A stretch of 64,000 bases of DNA from Saccharopolyspora endophytica (GTDB lineage: Bacteria; Actinomycetota; Actinomycetes; Mycobacteriales; Pseudonocardiaceae): positions 62,001-126,000 of the forward strand of contig NZ_JAGPXE010000011.1 of the NCBI RefSeq assembly GCF_018070075.1, in the 5' to 3' direction. The notes under the pieces were generated by a model. That model did not search any database, was not told the DNA's origin, and saw nothing but the letters and a program-made list of their open reading frames with translations. This document shows positions 17,512 through 26,058 of the stretch, piece after piece; within the stretch, counting starts at the first letter, position 1; each line of letters starts with the position of its first letter. The position numbers were made by a program, and so were the translations under genes.

Positions 17512-17538
17512 GTTTGCAGCCCTCTCCGCACCGGGTAG
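17512..17538 (+). promoter_or_regulatory. Stress-sigma promoter candidate
   Basis: GTTT (17512-17515), 17 bases, GGGTAG (17533-17538), 39 bases before the small acidic protein gene at 17578. Exact GTTT -35 box, long spacer. Confidence 0.45.
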
Positions 17539-17577
17539 CTCGACGGCGTTCGGGAAAGGACGTCTTGGGAGGCGATC

Positions 17578-17799
17578 ATGGACCGCGGTGCACGTGAACA
17601 TGAGCAGACTCCGGCGGAAGGTGAGCCGACGACGCAGAACCCGACCGCCGGATCGGACGACGACACGTCCTACGACGAGGGAACCGGTGACCAGGTCAGG
17701 CCGGAGGCGGAGGAAACGGAAGCAACCGAGGAATCCCGGGGCAAGGCGACCCACCACCTGCCGGCGGACATCCCACCGGGCGAGCTCCCGGAGCGGTGA
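17578..17799 (+). CDS. Small acidic, disordered protein
   Basis: A 73-residue protein almost without hydrophobic residues, rich in Glu, Asp, Thr and Pro, ending HHLPADIPPGELPER. It has GGGAGG at proper distance before the ATG and a stress-type promoter, which argue that it is real. It is expected to be intrinsically disordered; similar small hydrophilic proteins occur in actinobacterial stress regulons. I do not recognise a family and assign no function. Confidence 0.65.
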   Translation: MDRGAREHEQTPAEGEPTTQNPTAGSDDDTSYDEGTGDQVRPEAEETEATEESRGKATHHLPADIPPGELPER

Positions 17800-17845
17800 G
17801 CTCCAGGACGCGGTCAGCTGGGCGAGCGTGAGCGTCCGGACGTCC

Positions 17846-18409
17846 TCATCGCTGCCGTCCGGACAGCGCGTCCCGCAGCCGATCGATCATGCCGGCCCCC
17901 GGGTCGAGGAGCATGTTCACCGGCGGCGTGTCCGGCGCCGACGGGTGAGGGCGCGTGGGGGCACGCTCCTTCGCCTCGAGAATCTTGCCTCCCAGGTCTT
18001 GGAGCTCCTGCACCGTGCACGCCGCTTGAAGACGGGGGAACAAGCCGCGTTCCTCCTCTTCGACGTGGTGGCGGATGTCTCGGGCGAGCTTGAAGACCTT
18101 CTGGTCGAAGTTCGCGTCCGAGACCTCAAGCCGCTCGAGCTCCTTCATGAGCTTCTCGGCCTCGGCGTGCTCCTCGATCTCGTGGTCGGCCAACTCATCG
18201 CCGCCCGGCAGGTGCGTGCGCGCGGCCGGGTAGAGGTACTGCTCCTCGGCGACCGAATGCCGAACCAGCTCGGTGATGATGTGATCGACGAGGTCACGGC
18301 GCTGCTTCTCGGAAAGACCACCGTTCTCGTACTTCTCGAACGCCGAGTCCACTGCCCGGTGGTCATCGGTCAGGACGGCGACGAGATCGCCCTCGTGCGT
18401 TCGTGCCAT
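17846..18409 (-). CDS. Hemerythrin-domain protein
   Basis: The protein (187 residues from the ATG at 18409; GTG 18418 is an alternative) carries a hemerythrin/HHE domain: LTDDHRAVDSAF (about 14-25), HSVAEEQYLYP (about 50-60), DHEIEEHAEAEKLM (about 74-87) and IRHHVEEEERGLFP (about 110-123) supply the His/Glu di-iron ligands. Such proteins bind oxygen, nitric oxide or peroxide and are frequent in stress islands. The C-terminal 50 residues are a Pro-rich tail. It converges with the small acidic protein gene. Confidence 0.87.
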   Translation of the reverse strand: MARTHEGDLVAVLTDDHRAVDSAFEKYENGGLSEKQRRDLVDHIITELVRHSVAEEQYLYPAARTHLPGGDELADHEIEEHAEAEKLMKELERLEVSDANFDQKVFKLARDIRHHVEEEERGLFPRLQAACTVQELQDLGGKILEAKERAPTRPHPSAPDTPPVNMLLDPGAGMIDRLRDALSGRQR

Positions 18410-18569
18410 GGCGCGCACCGATCCCTTCGGTCATGTGCAGGTCGTCGCGCAGACGCGCACTTCGAGGTTGCCCACCAGCGGCAGATCCCCAAACGGCCCG
18501 AGCGCTGGGCACACCTGGGGAATCGTCACCGAAAGGCCGTCCACGACCCTCGGACTGGAACGGTGCACG

Positions 18570-18594
18570 GGTTGATCGGGTCGATCTCGGGTAA
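18570..18594 (+). promoter_or_regulatory. Stress-sigma promoter candidate upstream of the patatin gene
   Basis: GGTT, 15 bases, GGGTAA followed by CCGG, about 90 bases before the patatin start. The GGGTAACCG core recurs at 28326 and 52860. Confidence 0.42.
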
Positions 18595-18684
18595 CCGGTG
18601 CGGGAGGACGGGACGCTCCGCGCGAAATCCGCTGTGGGGTCCCAGGAGGACGAGGCGACCCGTACCGACCTTACGGAGGCTCCC

Positions 18685-19677
18685 ATGCTCACGCGAGGCG
18701 ATGCGCAGTCCACTCCCACGAATTCCGCACCCGGTATCGGGCTCGTGCTGGGAGCCGGAGGGGTGTTGGGAGCGTGTTGGAGCATAGGCGCGTTGCGCGC
18801 TCTGGAAACCGCGGGTCACTGCGATCCTCGCGACTGTGACACGATCGTGGGCACGTCATCCGGTGCGGTGCTCTCCGCGATGCTGGCCTGCGGCATCGGC
18901 GCCCAGGACCTCGACACCAGCCAGCGCTGCCCTGACGAAGGAATCCTGGCCGAACACGGGTTCAACTGCGCCAACCCCTTGCTGCTGCGCAGTCCGCTGA
19001 GCTTTCCCGGGCTGGGCTCACCGAGGTTGCTGGCGCGATGCCTGGCCAACCCCCTCGGAGCGCCCCTCCTGCACTGGTGCACCGCACTGGCGCCGTGCGG
19101 CCGCGGCTCGCTGGGCGCACTTCATGAGCTCGTGGAGCACATCGCCGGCTCGCGAGGCGCTGGTTCTCCTCTGAACGTGGTCACCACCGACTACGACAGC
19201 GGCCGGCGAGAGGTCTTCCACCCGGGAACCGATGACGCTCCGTCCCTCGCCGAGGCCGTCGTCGCCTCCTGCTCGGTACCGGGGTTGTTCCCGCCGGTGA
19301 CCATCGCGGACAGGCGCTACGTCGACGGCGCGGTCGGCTCGAGCACGAACGCCGACCTGCTCCTCGACCAGGGCGTGGACACCGCCGTCGTGGTGGCGCC
19401 GATGGCCGCGAACTCGCTCGACCGTCCGCTGTCACCGGTGACCCACGCCGAACGGCTCCTCCGCAGAAGGGTGACGAGCCGACTCACCGCCGAGGTCGCC
19501 CAGCTGGAGGAAGCCGGAATCAGCACCACGGTGCTCGCCCCGACCGCCGAGGACCTCGCCGCCATCGGCGTCAACATGCTCAACTGCTCCCGCAGGTTAT
19601 CGGTCATGGACACGGCGCTGCGCACGACCGGCCAGCAGTTGGAAGAGCGGCCACCTCGCATCCGAACCGCGATCTGA
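18685..19677 (+). CDS. Patatin-like phospholipase
   Basis: A 330-residue patatin-domain acyl hydrolase. The oxyanion motif GLVLGAGGVLGACW is near residues 17-30, the nucleophile elbow GTSSGA (about 56-61, Ser is the third residue pair of GxSxG) follows, and the catalytic aspartate lies in the DGA motif of YVDGAVGSS (about 211-219). ACGGAGG precedes the ATG. It should cleave phospholipid or other acyl esters, possibly at the membrane. It converges with the SpoIIE phosphatase gene. Confidence 0.88.
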   Translation: MLTRGDAQSTPTNSAPGIGLVLGAGGVLGACWSIGALRALETAGHCDPRDCDTIVGTSSGAVLSAMLACGIGAQDLDTSQRCPDEGILAEHGFNCANPLLLRSPLSFPGLGSPRLLARCLANPLGAPLLHWCTALAPCGRGSLGALHELVEHIAGSRGAGSPLNVVTTDYDSGRREVFHPGTDDAPSLAEAVVASCSVPGLFPPVTIADRRYVDGAVGSSTNADLLLDQGVDTAVVVAPMAANSLDRPLSPVTHAERLLRRRVTSRLTAEVAQLEEAGISTTVLAPTAEDLAAIGVNMLNCSRRLSVMDTALRTTGQQLEERPPRIRTAI

Positions 19678-19722
19678 GCCACGTGCGGCCGGTCATCCCG
19701 TGCGCACGCGAGTCCGTGGTCG

Positions 19723-20943
19723 TCACCTGCTCAGGACCAGCAGCGTGACGTCGTCACCGGATGACGCCGAGGTCATCAGCTGGTTCATCACCGCAGCGCA
19801 GACGTCGCTCGCGGATGCGCAGAGGACCGATTCGCACAGGGCCTTCAGCCCGATGTCGATCGGCTGCTGGCGGCGTTCGATGAGCCCGTCGGTGTAGAAG
19901 CACACCACCGACTCCGGCGGCACGTCGATCTCGGTCGAGCGACGCCGCCGCTTCGACACCGCGACGCCGACCGGTGGGTCGACCGCGGCGTCGACGACCT
20001 CGCCGCGCTCTCCGGGACGAGCCATCACCGGTGCCAGGTGCCCGGCGAGCGAGAACTCGAGTCGCGCCGCGTCCGGGTCGTAGACCGCGTAGCAGACGGT
20101 GGCCATGGCATCGGGCTCGAAGTGGGTGACCTTGCGGTCGAGCTTGTGCAGCACGCGTGCGGGGTCCTCGTCGTCGAGCGCGTAGGCCCGCAGCGCGCTG
20201 CGCAGCCGCCCCATGACCACGGCCGCCGACAGACCGTGCCCGACGACGTCACCCACGACGATCCCGACCCGCCCCGACGGAAGCCGGAAGACGTCGTACC
20301 AGTCACCGCCCACCCCGTTGTCCGCGCCGCCGACGTAGCGACCGTCCATCGAAACGCCGGGGATCGCGGGCAACCTGCCGGGGAGCAGGCTGTGCTGCAA
20401 CACGGTCGCCGCGATGCGCTCGGCCCGCGAAGCGCCCGCCTGGGAGACCGTGGCGATGCGGTCGGCGGCGACCTGGACCAGCCGTGCGTCCTCGTCGGCG
20501 AACTCGCGCTCGTTGAAGGAACCGACGCACAGCACTCCGATCGTGTCGCCGTCGGCGACCATGGGCGCGCCCACGAGCGAGCTGATGCCCTTGTCCCGCA
20601 GCGCTCGGCTGACCAGCAGCTCGTCGACCACGCGGTCGAAAACGCATGCCTCGCGGCCGGCCAGCACGGTGCCGGCGAAACCGTGGCCCACCGGCATCCG
20701 AACACCTTGCTTGACGTCGTCCTCGATGCCGACCGCTGCGGTGGCGATCAGCTCCTCGCCGTCGGCGTCGAGCAGCAGGACGGTCGCCATGTCCACGTCC
20801 AGGACATCGCGCACTCGCGCCAGGATTTCGCGCAGCAGTTCGTTGACATCCAGGTGTGCGAGCGAGGTGTCCGTGACCAGTTCAATGCGTCGCAAACGCT
20901 CCTCGGCGGAAGATTCCGCGGAAGCATGCATGTCGGCCAGCAT
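19723..20943 (-). CDS. GAF-SpoIIE (PP2C-type) serine phosphatase
   Basis: The 406-residue protein has a GAF domain (about residues 20-165) and a C-terminal SpoIIE/PP2C phosphatase domain with GVGGDWYDVFRL (metal-binding Asp), VVGDVVGHGLSAA, and the final SGDDVTLLVL motif. Proteins of this layout dephosphorylate STAS anti-anti-sigma factors in partner-switching systems; the GAF domain senses a signal. ATG 20943 is chosen, ATG 20931 is possible. The gene is divergent from a STAS protein and an anti-sigma protein, which are its probable partners. Confidence 0.9.
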   Translation of the reverse strand: MLADMHASAESSAEERLRRIELVTDTSLAHLDVNELLREILARVRDVLDVDMATVLLLDADGEELIATAAVGIEDDVKQGVRMPVGHGFAGTVLAGREACVFDRVVDELLVSRALRDKGISSLVGAPMVADGDTIGVLCVGSFNEREFADEDARLVQVAADRIATVSQAGASRAERIAATVLQHSLLPGRLPAIPGVSMDGRYVGGADNGVGGDWYDVFRLPSGRVGIVVGDVVGHGLSAAVVMGRLRSALRAYALDDEDPARVLHKLDRKVTHFEPDAMATVCYAVYDPDAARLEFSLAGHLAPVMARPGERGEVVDAAVDPPVGVAVSKRRRRSTEIDVPPESVVCFYTDGLIERRQQPIDIGLKALCESVLCASASDVCAAVMNQLMTSASSGDDVTLLVLSR

Positions 20944-21015
20944 AACCGTGGCGCGGCAGCGGTGTCCGCCCCACGGCGGGCGGCCTCTTCGCCAGCGCGG
21001 ACCGCGACCGCCACC

Positions 21016-21399
21016 ATGGAGCACATGACTCCCGACATCACCGAAGAGCAGGCACCTTTCAGCACGGTGACCGAGTGGTCGGGCCGCACGTCGTTCGTCA
21101 CCGCGAACGGTGAGGTCGAACTGGTCAACGCACCTCGACTGGGAGCGGTCCTAAACCAGGTGGTCGACGAACGACCTGACGTGCTGGTGCTCGACATCAC
21201 GGCAGTCACGTTCCTGTCCTCCGCAGGCCTGGCAGTGCTCGTGCGCGCTCACCGCAACTCCTCCGCGGTCGGTGCGCTCTTCCGGGTCGTCGCGAACAAC
21301 CCGGCCACCCTGCGCCCGATCCAGCTCATGGGGTTGGACCAGGAGTTCGAGGTCTTCGCCGACGGGGAAGGGGCACTCGTCGGCGCGGCGGGTTTGTGA
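21016..21399 (+). CDS. STAS-domain anti-anti-sigma factor
   Basis: The 127-residue protein is a SpoIIAA/RsbV-like antagonist: DVLVLDITAVTFLSSAGLAVLVRAH carries the usual DxSxLxFLSSAG signature, with the serine pair (about residues 63-64) as the expected phosphorylation site. When dephosphorylated it would bind the anti-sigma factor and release sigma. The start is either ATG 21016 or ATG 21025; no strong ribosome site marks either. The anti-sigma gene follows on the same strand and the cognate phosphatase lies opposite. Confidence 0.87.
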   Translation: MEHMTPDITEEQAPFSTVTEWSGRTSFVTANGEVELVNAPRLGAVLNQVVDERPDVLVLDITAVTFLSSAGLAVLVRAHRNSSAVGALFRVVANNPATLRPIQLMGLDQEFEVFADGEGALVGAAGL

Positions 21400-21458
21400 T
21401 CGGACGAGCCCGCCTACCCTGGAAGCGGGAACTCAGCCCGGACGATGAGGACACATCT

Positions 21459-22283
21459 ATGGCACGCGCTCAACCAGGCGGGCCGGAGCCGGCTTCCGAG
21501 GAACGCGACGACCTCCGCCGCCACGGCGTGCGCGCAACCGCCGACAACCTGCCGGTGCTGCGCGACGAAGTGGACGAGTGGGCCCGCGCCGCGGGGCTCG
21601 AAGACGGGATCGTCGAATCGTTGGCGTTGGCCACCTACGAGGCGATGGCCAACGCCGTCGAGCACGCTTACGGCGGCGCTTGCGGAGTTCTCGACGTGGA
21701 CGCGGTCCTCAGTGGAACCGGGGTCGAGGTCGCCGTGACCGACCACGGCACGTGGCGCGCACCGGATGACAGCGACGATCAGCGCAGGCGCGGCCTGCCG
21801 CTCGTCGAGCGGCTCGCCGACGAGGCGGTGGTGACCTCCGGGGAGCACGGCACCCGGGTGCGGATGCGCTGGAGCACCTCGGAGCCGCGAAACGACGCCG
21901 CGGCGCCGCGGATGCTTGAGTCCGACGTGGACGGTGCGAGCCGTCCACCTCGGACTCGTGGCCCGCTGATCACATCACCGCAGCGTGCGTCCGGTTCCTC
22001 GCCAGATCATCCCCTCGCGCGTGAGCGCGCGGGGGTCGAGCTGGTTGCGAGCGTCGACGAGGACCGGTGCCCGCATCACCTCGGCGACCTTCGCCCAGTC
22101 CAGCACCGCGAACTCCGCCCAGTCGGTCAGCAGCACCACGACGTCAGCGTCCTCCGCGGCCAGGTACGGATCGGCGACGCACCGAATCCGCTCCACCTCG
22201 GACCGCTCCGCGCACGTCGGGTCGTAACCGCGCAGTCGCGCGCCCAGGTCGGACAGCATCCGCGCCACCGCGAGGGCCGGTGA
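21459..22283 (+). CDS. HATPase anti-sigma factor kinase (RsbW-like); C-terminus doubtful
   Basis: The first 145 residues form a complete HATPase_c anti-sigma domain: N-box YEAMANAVEHAYGG, G1 box VTDHGTWRAP and G2 box RRGLPLVERLADE. It should bind a stress sigma factor and phosphorylate the STAS antagonist. ATGAGGAC precedes ATG 21459 (a GTG at 21396 overlaps the STAS stop). The frame does not end after the domain but continues for about 125 codons through a strong hairpin and antisense into the UDP-glucose dehydrogenase gene. A TGA at 21917-21919 in a neighbouring frame would give a natural end, so a frameshift is suspected. Confidence 0.75.
   Translation: MARAQPGGPEPASEERDDLRRHGVRATADNLPVLRDEVDEWARAAGLEDGIVESLALATYEAMANAVEHAYGGACGVLDVDAVLSGTGVEVAVTDHGTWRAPDDSDDQRRRGLPLVERLADEAVVTSGEHGTRVRMRWSTSEPRNDAAAPRMLESDVDGASRPPRTRGPLITSPQRASGSSPDHPLARERAGVELVASVDEDRCPHHLGDLRPVQHRELRPVGQQHHDVSVLRGQVRIGDAPNPLHLGPLRARRVVTAQSRAQVGQHPRHREGR
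21918..21957. terminator. Long bidirectional hairpin between convergent genes
   Basis: GAGTCCGA-C-GTGGACGG pairs with CCGTCCAC-C-TCGGACTC over two 8-base stems with one C/C mismatch and a 6-base loop. It stands where the anti-sigma gene should end and just beyond the UDP-glucose dehydrogenase stop, so it probably ends both transcripts. Confidence 0.65.
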
Positions 22284-23264
22284 TTCGCGCAGGTCGCCGG
22301 TGCCCGCCTTGAACGTCAGACCGAGCAGACCGATCCGCGAGCCCGACACGTCACCGCCGCAGCAGTCCACCACCTTGCGCACCACCCGTGCCTGGTGGTG
22401 CGCGTTCGCGCGGACGGCGGCGCCCAGCAGCGGAAACCCCACGCCTGCGGAATCGGCGGTGTGGAGCAGGGCTGCGGTGTCCTTCGGCAGGCAGGAGCCT
22501 CCCCAGCCCGGCCCGGCGCTCAGGAACGACGGCGCGACGCGGTGATCGCGCTTCATCCCCTCGGTGACCACGTCGATGTCGCCGCCGGTGCGCTCGCAGA
22601 GCTCGGCGAGGTCGTTGACGTAGGAGAGCTTGGTGGCCAGGAAGCCGTTGGCGGCGTACTTGACGAGTTCGGCGCTGACCGGGTCGATCAGCACCGCGCG
22701 CGCGTCCAGCGGGTCGTAGAGCGAGGCCACGCGTTCGGCCGCCTGCTGCTCCTCGGCACCGACCACGACGCGGGCCGGGTGCAGGAAGTCCTGGACCGCG
22801 AAGCCCTCGCGCAGGAACTCCGGGTTGCTGACCACGGCTACGTCCTCGCGCCCCAACAACCGGGTGAGGCGCATGGCCGTTCCCACCGGCACGGTCGACT
22901 TGGTGACCACCACCGCTCCGCGCGGCAGCAGCTCGCGGACCTCGTCGGCGACGGTTTCCACGGCGCTGAGGTCGGCTGCGCCGTCGGCGCCCATCGGTGT
23001 CGGCAGGCACAGGAACAGGATCTCGGCCGCGGCGACGGCCCGCGCGCTGTCCCGGGTGAATCGCAGGGAGCCTGCGGCCACCGCTTCCGAGACGAGCTCG
23101 TCGAGGTCGGGCTCGCGGATCCCCACCTCCCCCCGCGCCAACTTCGCGATCTTGTCCCCGTCGACGTCGCAGCAGGTCACGTCGTGGCCGAGCCTGGCCA
23201 GGCACGCGCCCGTGGTGAGGCCGACGTAGCCGCAACCGATCACGACGACCCGTTCCGCATCCAT
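21975..23264 (-). CDS. UDP-glucose 6-dehydrogenase
   Basis: The 429-residue enzyme oxidises UDP-glucose to UDP-glucuronate with two NAD+. The N-terminal Rossmann motif GCGYVGLTTGACLA is at residues 8-21, the NPEFLREG block near 151-158, the lysine/asparagine block ELVKYAANGFLATK near 203-216 and the catalytic cysteine in GWGGSCLPKD near 255-264. The third (UDP-binding) domain with FKAGTGDLRESPAL is intact. GGAGGAG precedes the ATG. It is the last gene of the minus-strand glycan operon that begins at 28070 and would supply UDP-glucuronate, also the substrate of the UXS-like enzyme at 41379. Confidence 0.93.
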   Translation of the reverse strand: MDAERVVVIGCGYVGLTTGACLARLGHDVTCCDVDGDKIAKLARGEVGIREPDLDELVSEAVAAGSLRFTRDSARAVAAAEILFLCLPTPMGADGAADLSAVETVADEVRELLPRGAVVVTKSTVPVGTAMRLTRLLGREDVAVVSNPEFLREGFAVQDFLHPARVVVGAEEQQAAERVASLYDPLDARAVLIDPVSAELVKYAANGFLATKLSYVNDLAELCERTGGDIDVVTEGMKRDHRVAPSFLSAGPGWGGSCLPKDTAALLHTADSAGVGFPLLGAAVRANAHHQARVVRKVVDCCGGDVSGSRIGLLGLTFKAGTGDLRESPALAVARMLSDLGARLRGYDPTCAERSEVERIRCVADPYLAAEDADVVVLLTDWAEFAVLDWAKVAEVMRAPVLVDARNQLDPRALTREGMIWRGTGRTLR

Positions 23265-23292
23265 CCGCTCCTCCTGCGAAAACCCCTCGCCA

Positions 23293-24021
23293 TCACAAGG
23301 TTTCGAGCTCCGCGAGCACCGGTGGTGGCCGGTCCTCCCGCAGCCGCGTCGCAGGTGCGCACCGTGGCGAATCCCCGCGCTGCCCGGTGTCGGCACCGAT
23401 GCGCGGGTCCGCCCGGACGCACTCGATCACCCTGTCCACGTCCGCGCCGACCGCACGGCACAGTTCGGCCAGCTCGTGGAAGTACTCGCGCTCCACTTCG
23501 AGGAGCCCGTTGGTCGCGTGCAGCACCAGGTCGGCGCTGTCGAGGTCGCAGTGCAGCGGCGGCACGGGCACACCCGCCAGGACCACGTCGGCACGCACCA
23601 AGGCCTCGGCGTCGTCGGCGCCGAGCACGGCGTAGTCGGCACTCAGGAAGTCCTCCAGCGCAGAGCCTTCTCGCAGCAGCTGCGGGTGGCTCACCACCGG
23701 CCTGCCCAGCGCCGCCTGGAGATCCCGGGTGCACTCCCAGGGCGGGAGCGCGCAGTTGATCACGGAGCTGCCCGGTGGGGTGGTGACCTCATCGGCTCCG
23801 CAGACGAACACGGCATCGGGATCGGCCAGCTCGCCGAAGCTCAACGCACCGCTGCGGCGCAGGCTCCGCACCAGGTCCTGCAGCCGCGGTTCGCTCGCCG
23901 GCACCGCCGGGTCCGGGCGGGCGCAGCTCACCCGGAGACCGCTCCAGGCCAGTCCGGTGGCGACCGCGATGGCGGTCAGCCCGTCACCCAGCACGCGGGC
24001 GCGCAGTTCTCTCACGGCCAT
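23293..24021 (-). CDS. Degenerate UDP-glucose dehydrogenase paralogue (pseudoenzyme)
   Basis: A 242-residue protein that resembles the first two domains of the neighbouring UDP-glucose dehydrogenase: SHPQLLREGSALEDFLSADYAVLGA aligns with SNPEFLREGFAVQDFLHPARVVVGA, and DLVLHATNGLLEVEREYFHELAELC aligns with ELVKYAANGFLATKLSYVNDLAELC. The glycine-rich cofactor motif is eroded (VLGDGLTAIAVATG), the active-site lysine is replaced by His, and the cysteine-bearing third domain is absent. Its ATG overlaps the end of the SDR gene by 10 bases, so it is translated within the operon. It is probably non-catalytic, perhaps a regulator or scaffold. Confidence 0.7.
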   Translation of the reverse strand: MAVRELRARVLGDGLTAIAVATGLAWSGLRVSCARPDPAVPASEPRLQDLVRSLRRSGALSFGELADPDAVFVCGADEVTTPPGSSVINCALPPWECTRDLQAALGRPVVSHPQLLREGSALEDFLSADYAVLGADDAEALVRADVVLAGVPVPPLHCDLDSADLVLHATNGLLEVEREYFHELAELCRAVGADVDRVIECVRADPRIGADTGQRGDSPRCAPATRLREDRPPPVLAELETL

Positions 24022-24698
24022 GACGACTCCTCCGAGTGGCACACGACGAGCTCGCGGACCTCGCAGCCGACCGGCTGCCGCAGTGCGAACAGCACCGCTT
24101 CGGCCACGTGCTCGGGACGGTTGAGCTTGGCGTCCTGCGGTGGCTTGTACTGCTCGGGCCTGCCGTCGAAGAACGCGGTGCGCATCCCGCCCGGTACCAG
24201 CATCGTCACCCCGACCCGGCCGCTGAGCTCGGCGGCCAGCGCCCGGGACAGGCCGACGACGCCGAACTTCGAGGCGCAGTAGGCGGAGGCGTCGGGCAAG
24301 CCCTTGAGCCCGAGAGTGGACGAGCAGGTGACCACCGTGCCCCGGCTCTCCTCCAGGTACGGCAAGGCGGCCCGCACGACGGCGGCCGTCCCCAGCAGGT
24401 TGACCTCCACCACGCGTTCCCAGTCCTCGGCGGGAACCGACTGCAGCGAACCGCAGGCATCGGTGCCCGCGGCGGTGAACACACCGTCGAGACCGCCGGC
24501 TGCGTCGGCCATCTCGCGCACCGCGCGCTCGGCCGCGCGTCGGTCGGCCAGGTCGACCTGGGCGTGCTTCACCGGAGCCGAGGGCACCTCGCGGTCGAGG
24601 ACCAGCGGGGTACCACCGGCCGCGATCACCGCCTCGACGACCGCCGCACCGAGGCCCGACGCGCCTCCGGTGATCACGACATTACCCGGCCCGTTCAT
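24012..24698 (-). CDS. Classical short-chain dehydrogenase/reductase
   Basis: The 228-residue protein has TGGASGLGAAV (10-20) for cofactor binding, the acidic LDREV end of strand 2, FTAAGTDACGS instead of the usual NNAG, SSTLGLKGLP with the catalytic serine and YCASK (about 142-146). It is too short for a nucleotide-sugar epimerase such as HldD. It overlaps hldE by 17 bases and the degenerate dehydrogenase by 10 bases, so it belongs to the glycan operon and may reduce a sugar intermediate; the substrate is unknown. Confidence 0.85.
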   Translation of the reverse strand: MNGPGNVVITGGASGLGAAVVEAVIAAGGTPLVLDREVPSAPVKHAQVDLADRRAAERAVREMADAAGGLDGVFTAAGTDACGSLQSVPAEDWERVVEVNLLGTAAVVRAALPYLEESRGTVVTCSSTLGLKGLPDASAYCASKFGVVGLSRALAAELSGRVGVTMLVPGGMRTAFFDGRPEQYKPPQDAKLNRPEHVAEAVLFALRQPVGCEVRELVVCHSEESSWP

Positions 24699-26043
24699 GG
24701 AGTTCCTCCCGTTTGACGTCCACTTCCAGCAGGTTCCGCAAGATCCGCGTGGTCGAGTACCCGCCGACGAGCGGGACCCGGACGATTTCGCCGCCGTACT
24801 GCTCGACCACCTTCGCCTCGGGCAGCCGAGACGGTTCGTAGTCGCCGCCCTTGACCCACACGTCCGGTCTGAGGGTGGCCAGCAGCTCGCACGGGGTCGT
24901 CTCCTCGAAGACCGCGACTGCGTCGACGGATTCGAGCGCCTCCAGCAGGCACTTGCGGTCCTCCACCCCCACCAGCGGACGCGGAGCGCCCTTGAGCCTG
25001 CGCACCGAGGCGTCGGAGTTCAGGCAGACGACGAGGGCGTCGCCGAGCCGCCTGGCCTGGTTGAGCAGGTCGACGTGGCCAGGGTGGAGCAGGTCGAAGC
25101 AGCCACCTGCCGCGACGAGCCTGCCGCCGCGCTCCCGGACCCGCTCGACCACGTCCAGACCGTTCTCGGACGCCGGTCGGTCGTCCACTGTCCAGGCACC
25201 GGCGCCGCCGGAAGCCACGAACCTGCTGGCCGCCAGCACCGCGTCGGCGACGGCGTCCGATGTGGTCTCGCCGCGGGCCAGCGCGAGGGCGACGGCGACG
25301 GCGAAAGCGTCTCCGGCCCCGCAGGTGTCGGTCGTGGTGTCCAGCTGCGGCGCTGCGACGAGCTCGCAGCTCGGTGCGAGGGCGGCGCCGCGCTCGCCCA
25401 TGGTCACGGCTACCGCTGCGCACTCCCACTCGCGCCACAGCGCCATCGCGCCCGCCGGTTGCGCGGTCATGCCGCTGAACCGCATCGCTTCGGCTTCGTT
25501 GGGCACCACGAGGTCCGCCCGGGCCACCGGCGCGGCTCCTCGCGGGTGCGGGTCCCAGATCATCGGTGTGCCTGGCGGCAGGCGGGAGAGCTCGTGGCGC
25601 AGCCGGGAGTTGCTCGCGGCTCCGCGACCGTAGTCGGCGATGAGCACGGCATCGGCGCTGCGCAGTTCCCGCACGACCGCCGGCCCCGGGACCACGTCCG
25701 GCACGGCTCCCGCGCCGGAGTCCAGCCGCACGACCGATTGGCCGCCGGCGCGCACCCGGGTCTTGCTGGGCGTCCCACCGGTGAACGGCAGGTCCACCAA
25801 GCGGACGCCGGCCGGCAGCAGGCGGTCGATCTCGTACCCGGCGGGATCGGCACCGCGGCCGCTGATCAAGGTCACCTCGATGCCCTGGTCCGCGGCCAGC
25901 GCCGCGGCGAGCGCGGCTCCGCCGGGCCTCCCGCGTCGCGACTCGACGTCGACCACCGGCACGGGCGCGTCGGGGCACAGGCGGGAGGCGCTCCCGGTCA
26001 GGTCCAGGTCCAGCAGGGCGTCGCCCACGATGACGACCTTCAC
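24682..26043 (-). CDS. hldE: Bifunctional heptose-7-phosphate kinase / heptose-1-phosphate adenylyltransferase (HldE-like)
   Basis: The 453-residue protein has an N-terminal PfkB/ribokinase domain (1-290) with GGAALAAALAA, GGTPSKTRV and the catalytic DTCGAGDAFA (about 237-246), and a C-terminal nucleotidyltransferase domain (from about 310) with GCFDLLHPGHV (HxGH) and VYVKGGDY-like VWVKGGDYEPS. This is the layout of HldE, which phosphorylates D-glycero-D-manno-heptose 7-phosphate and later joins the 1-phosphate to AMP. Together with GmhA (36257) and the GmhB domain (38058) it completes ADP-heptose synthesis in this window. Confidence 0.88.
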   Translation of the reverse strand: MKVVIVGDALLDLDLTGSASRLCPDAPVPVVDVESRRGRPGGAALAAALAADQGIEVTLISGRGADPAGYEIDRLLPAGVRLVDLPFTGGTPSKTRVRAGGQSVVRLDSGAGAVPDVVPGPAVVRELRSADAVLIADYGRGAASNSRLRHELSRLPPGTPMIWDPHPRGAAPVARADLVVPNEAEAMRFSGMTAQPAGAMALWREWECAAVAVTMGERGAALAPSCELVAAPQLDTTTDTCGAGDAFAVAVALALARGETTSDAVADAVLAASRFVASGGAGAWTVDDRPASENGLDVVERVRERGGRLVAAGGCFDLLHPGHVDLLNQARRLGDALVVCLNSDASVRRLKGAPRPLVGVEDRKCLLEALESVDAVAVFEETTPCELLATLRPDVWVKGGDYEPSRLPEAKVVEQYGGEIVRVPLVGGYSTTRILRNLLEVDVKREELHERAG

Positions 26044-26058
26044 GTCGACCTCCTCGGG

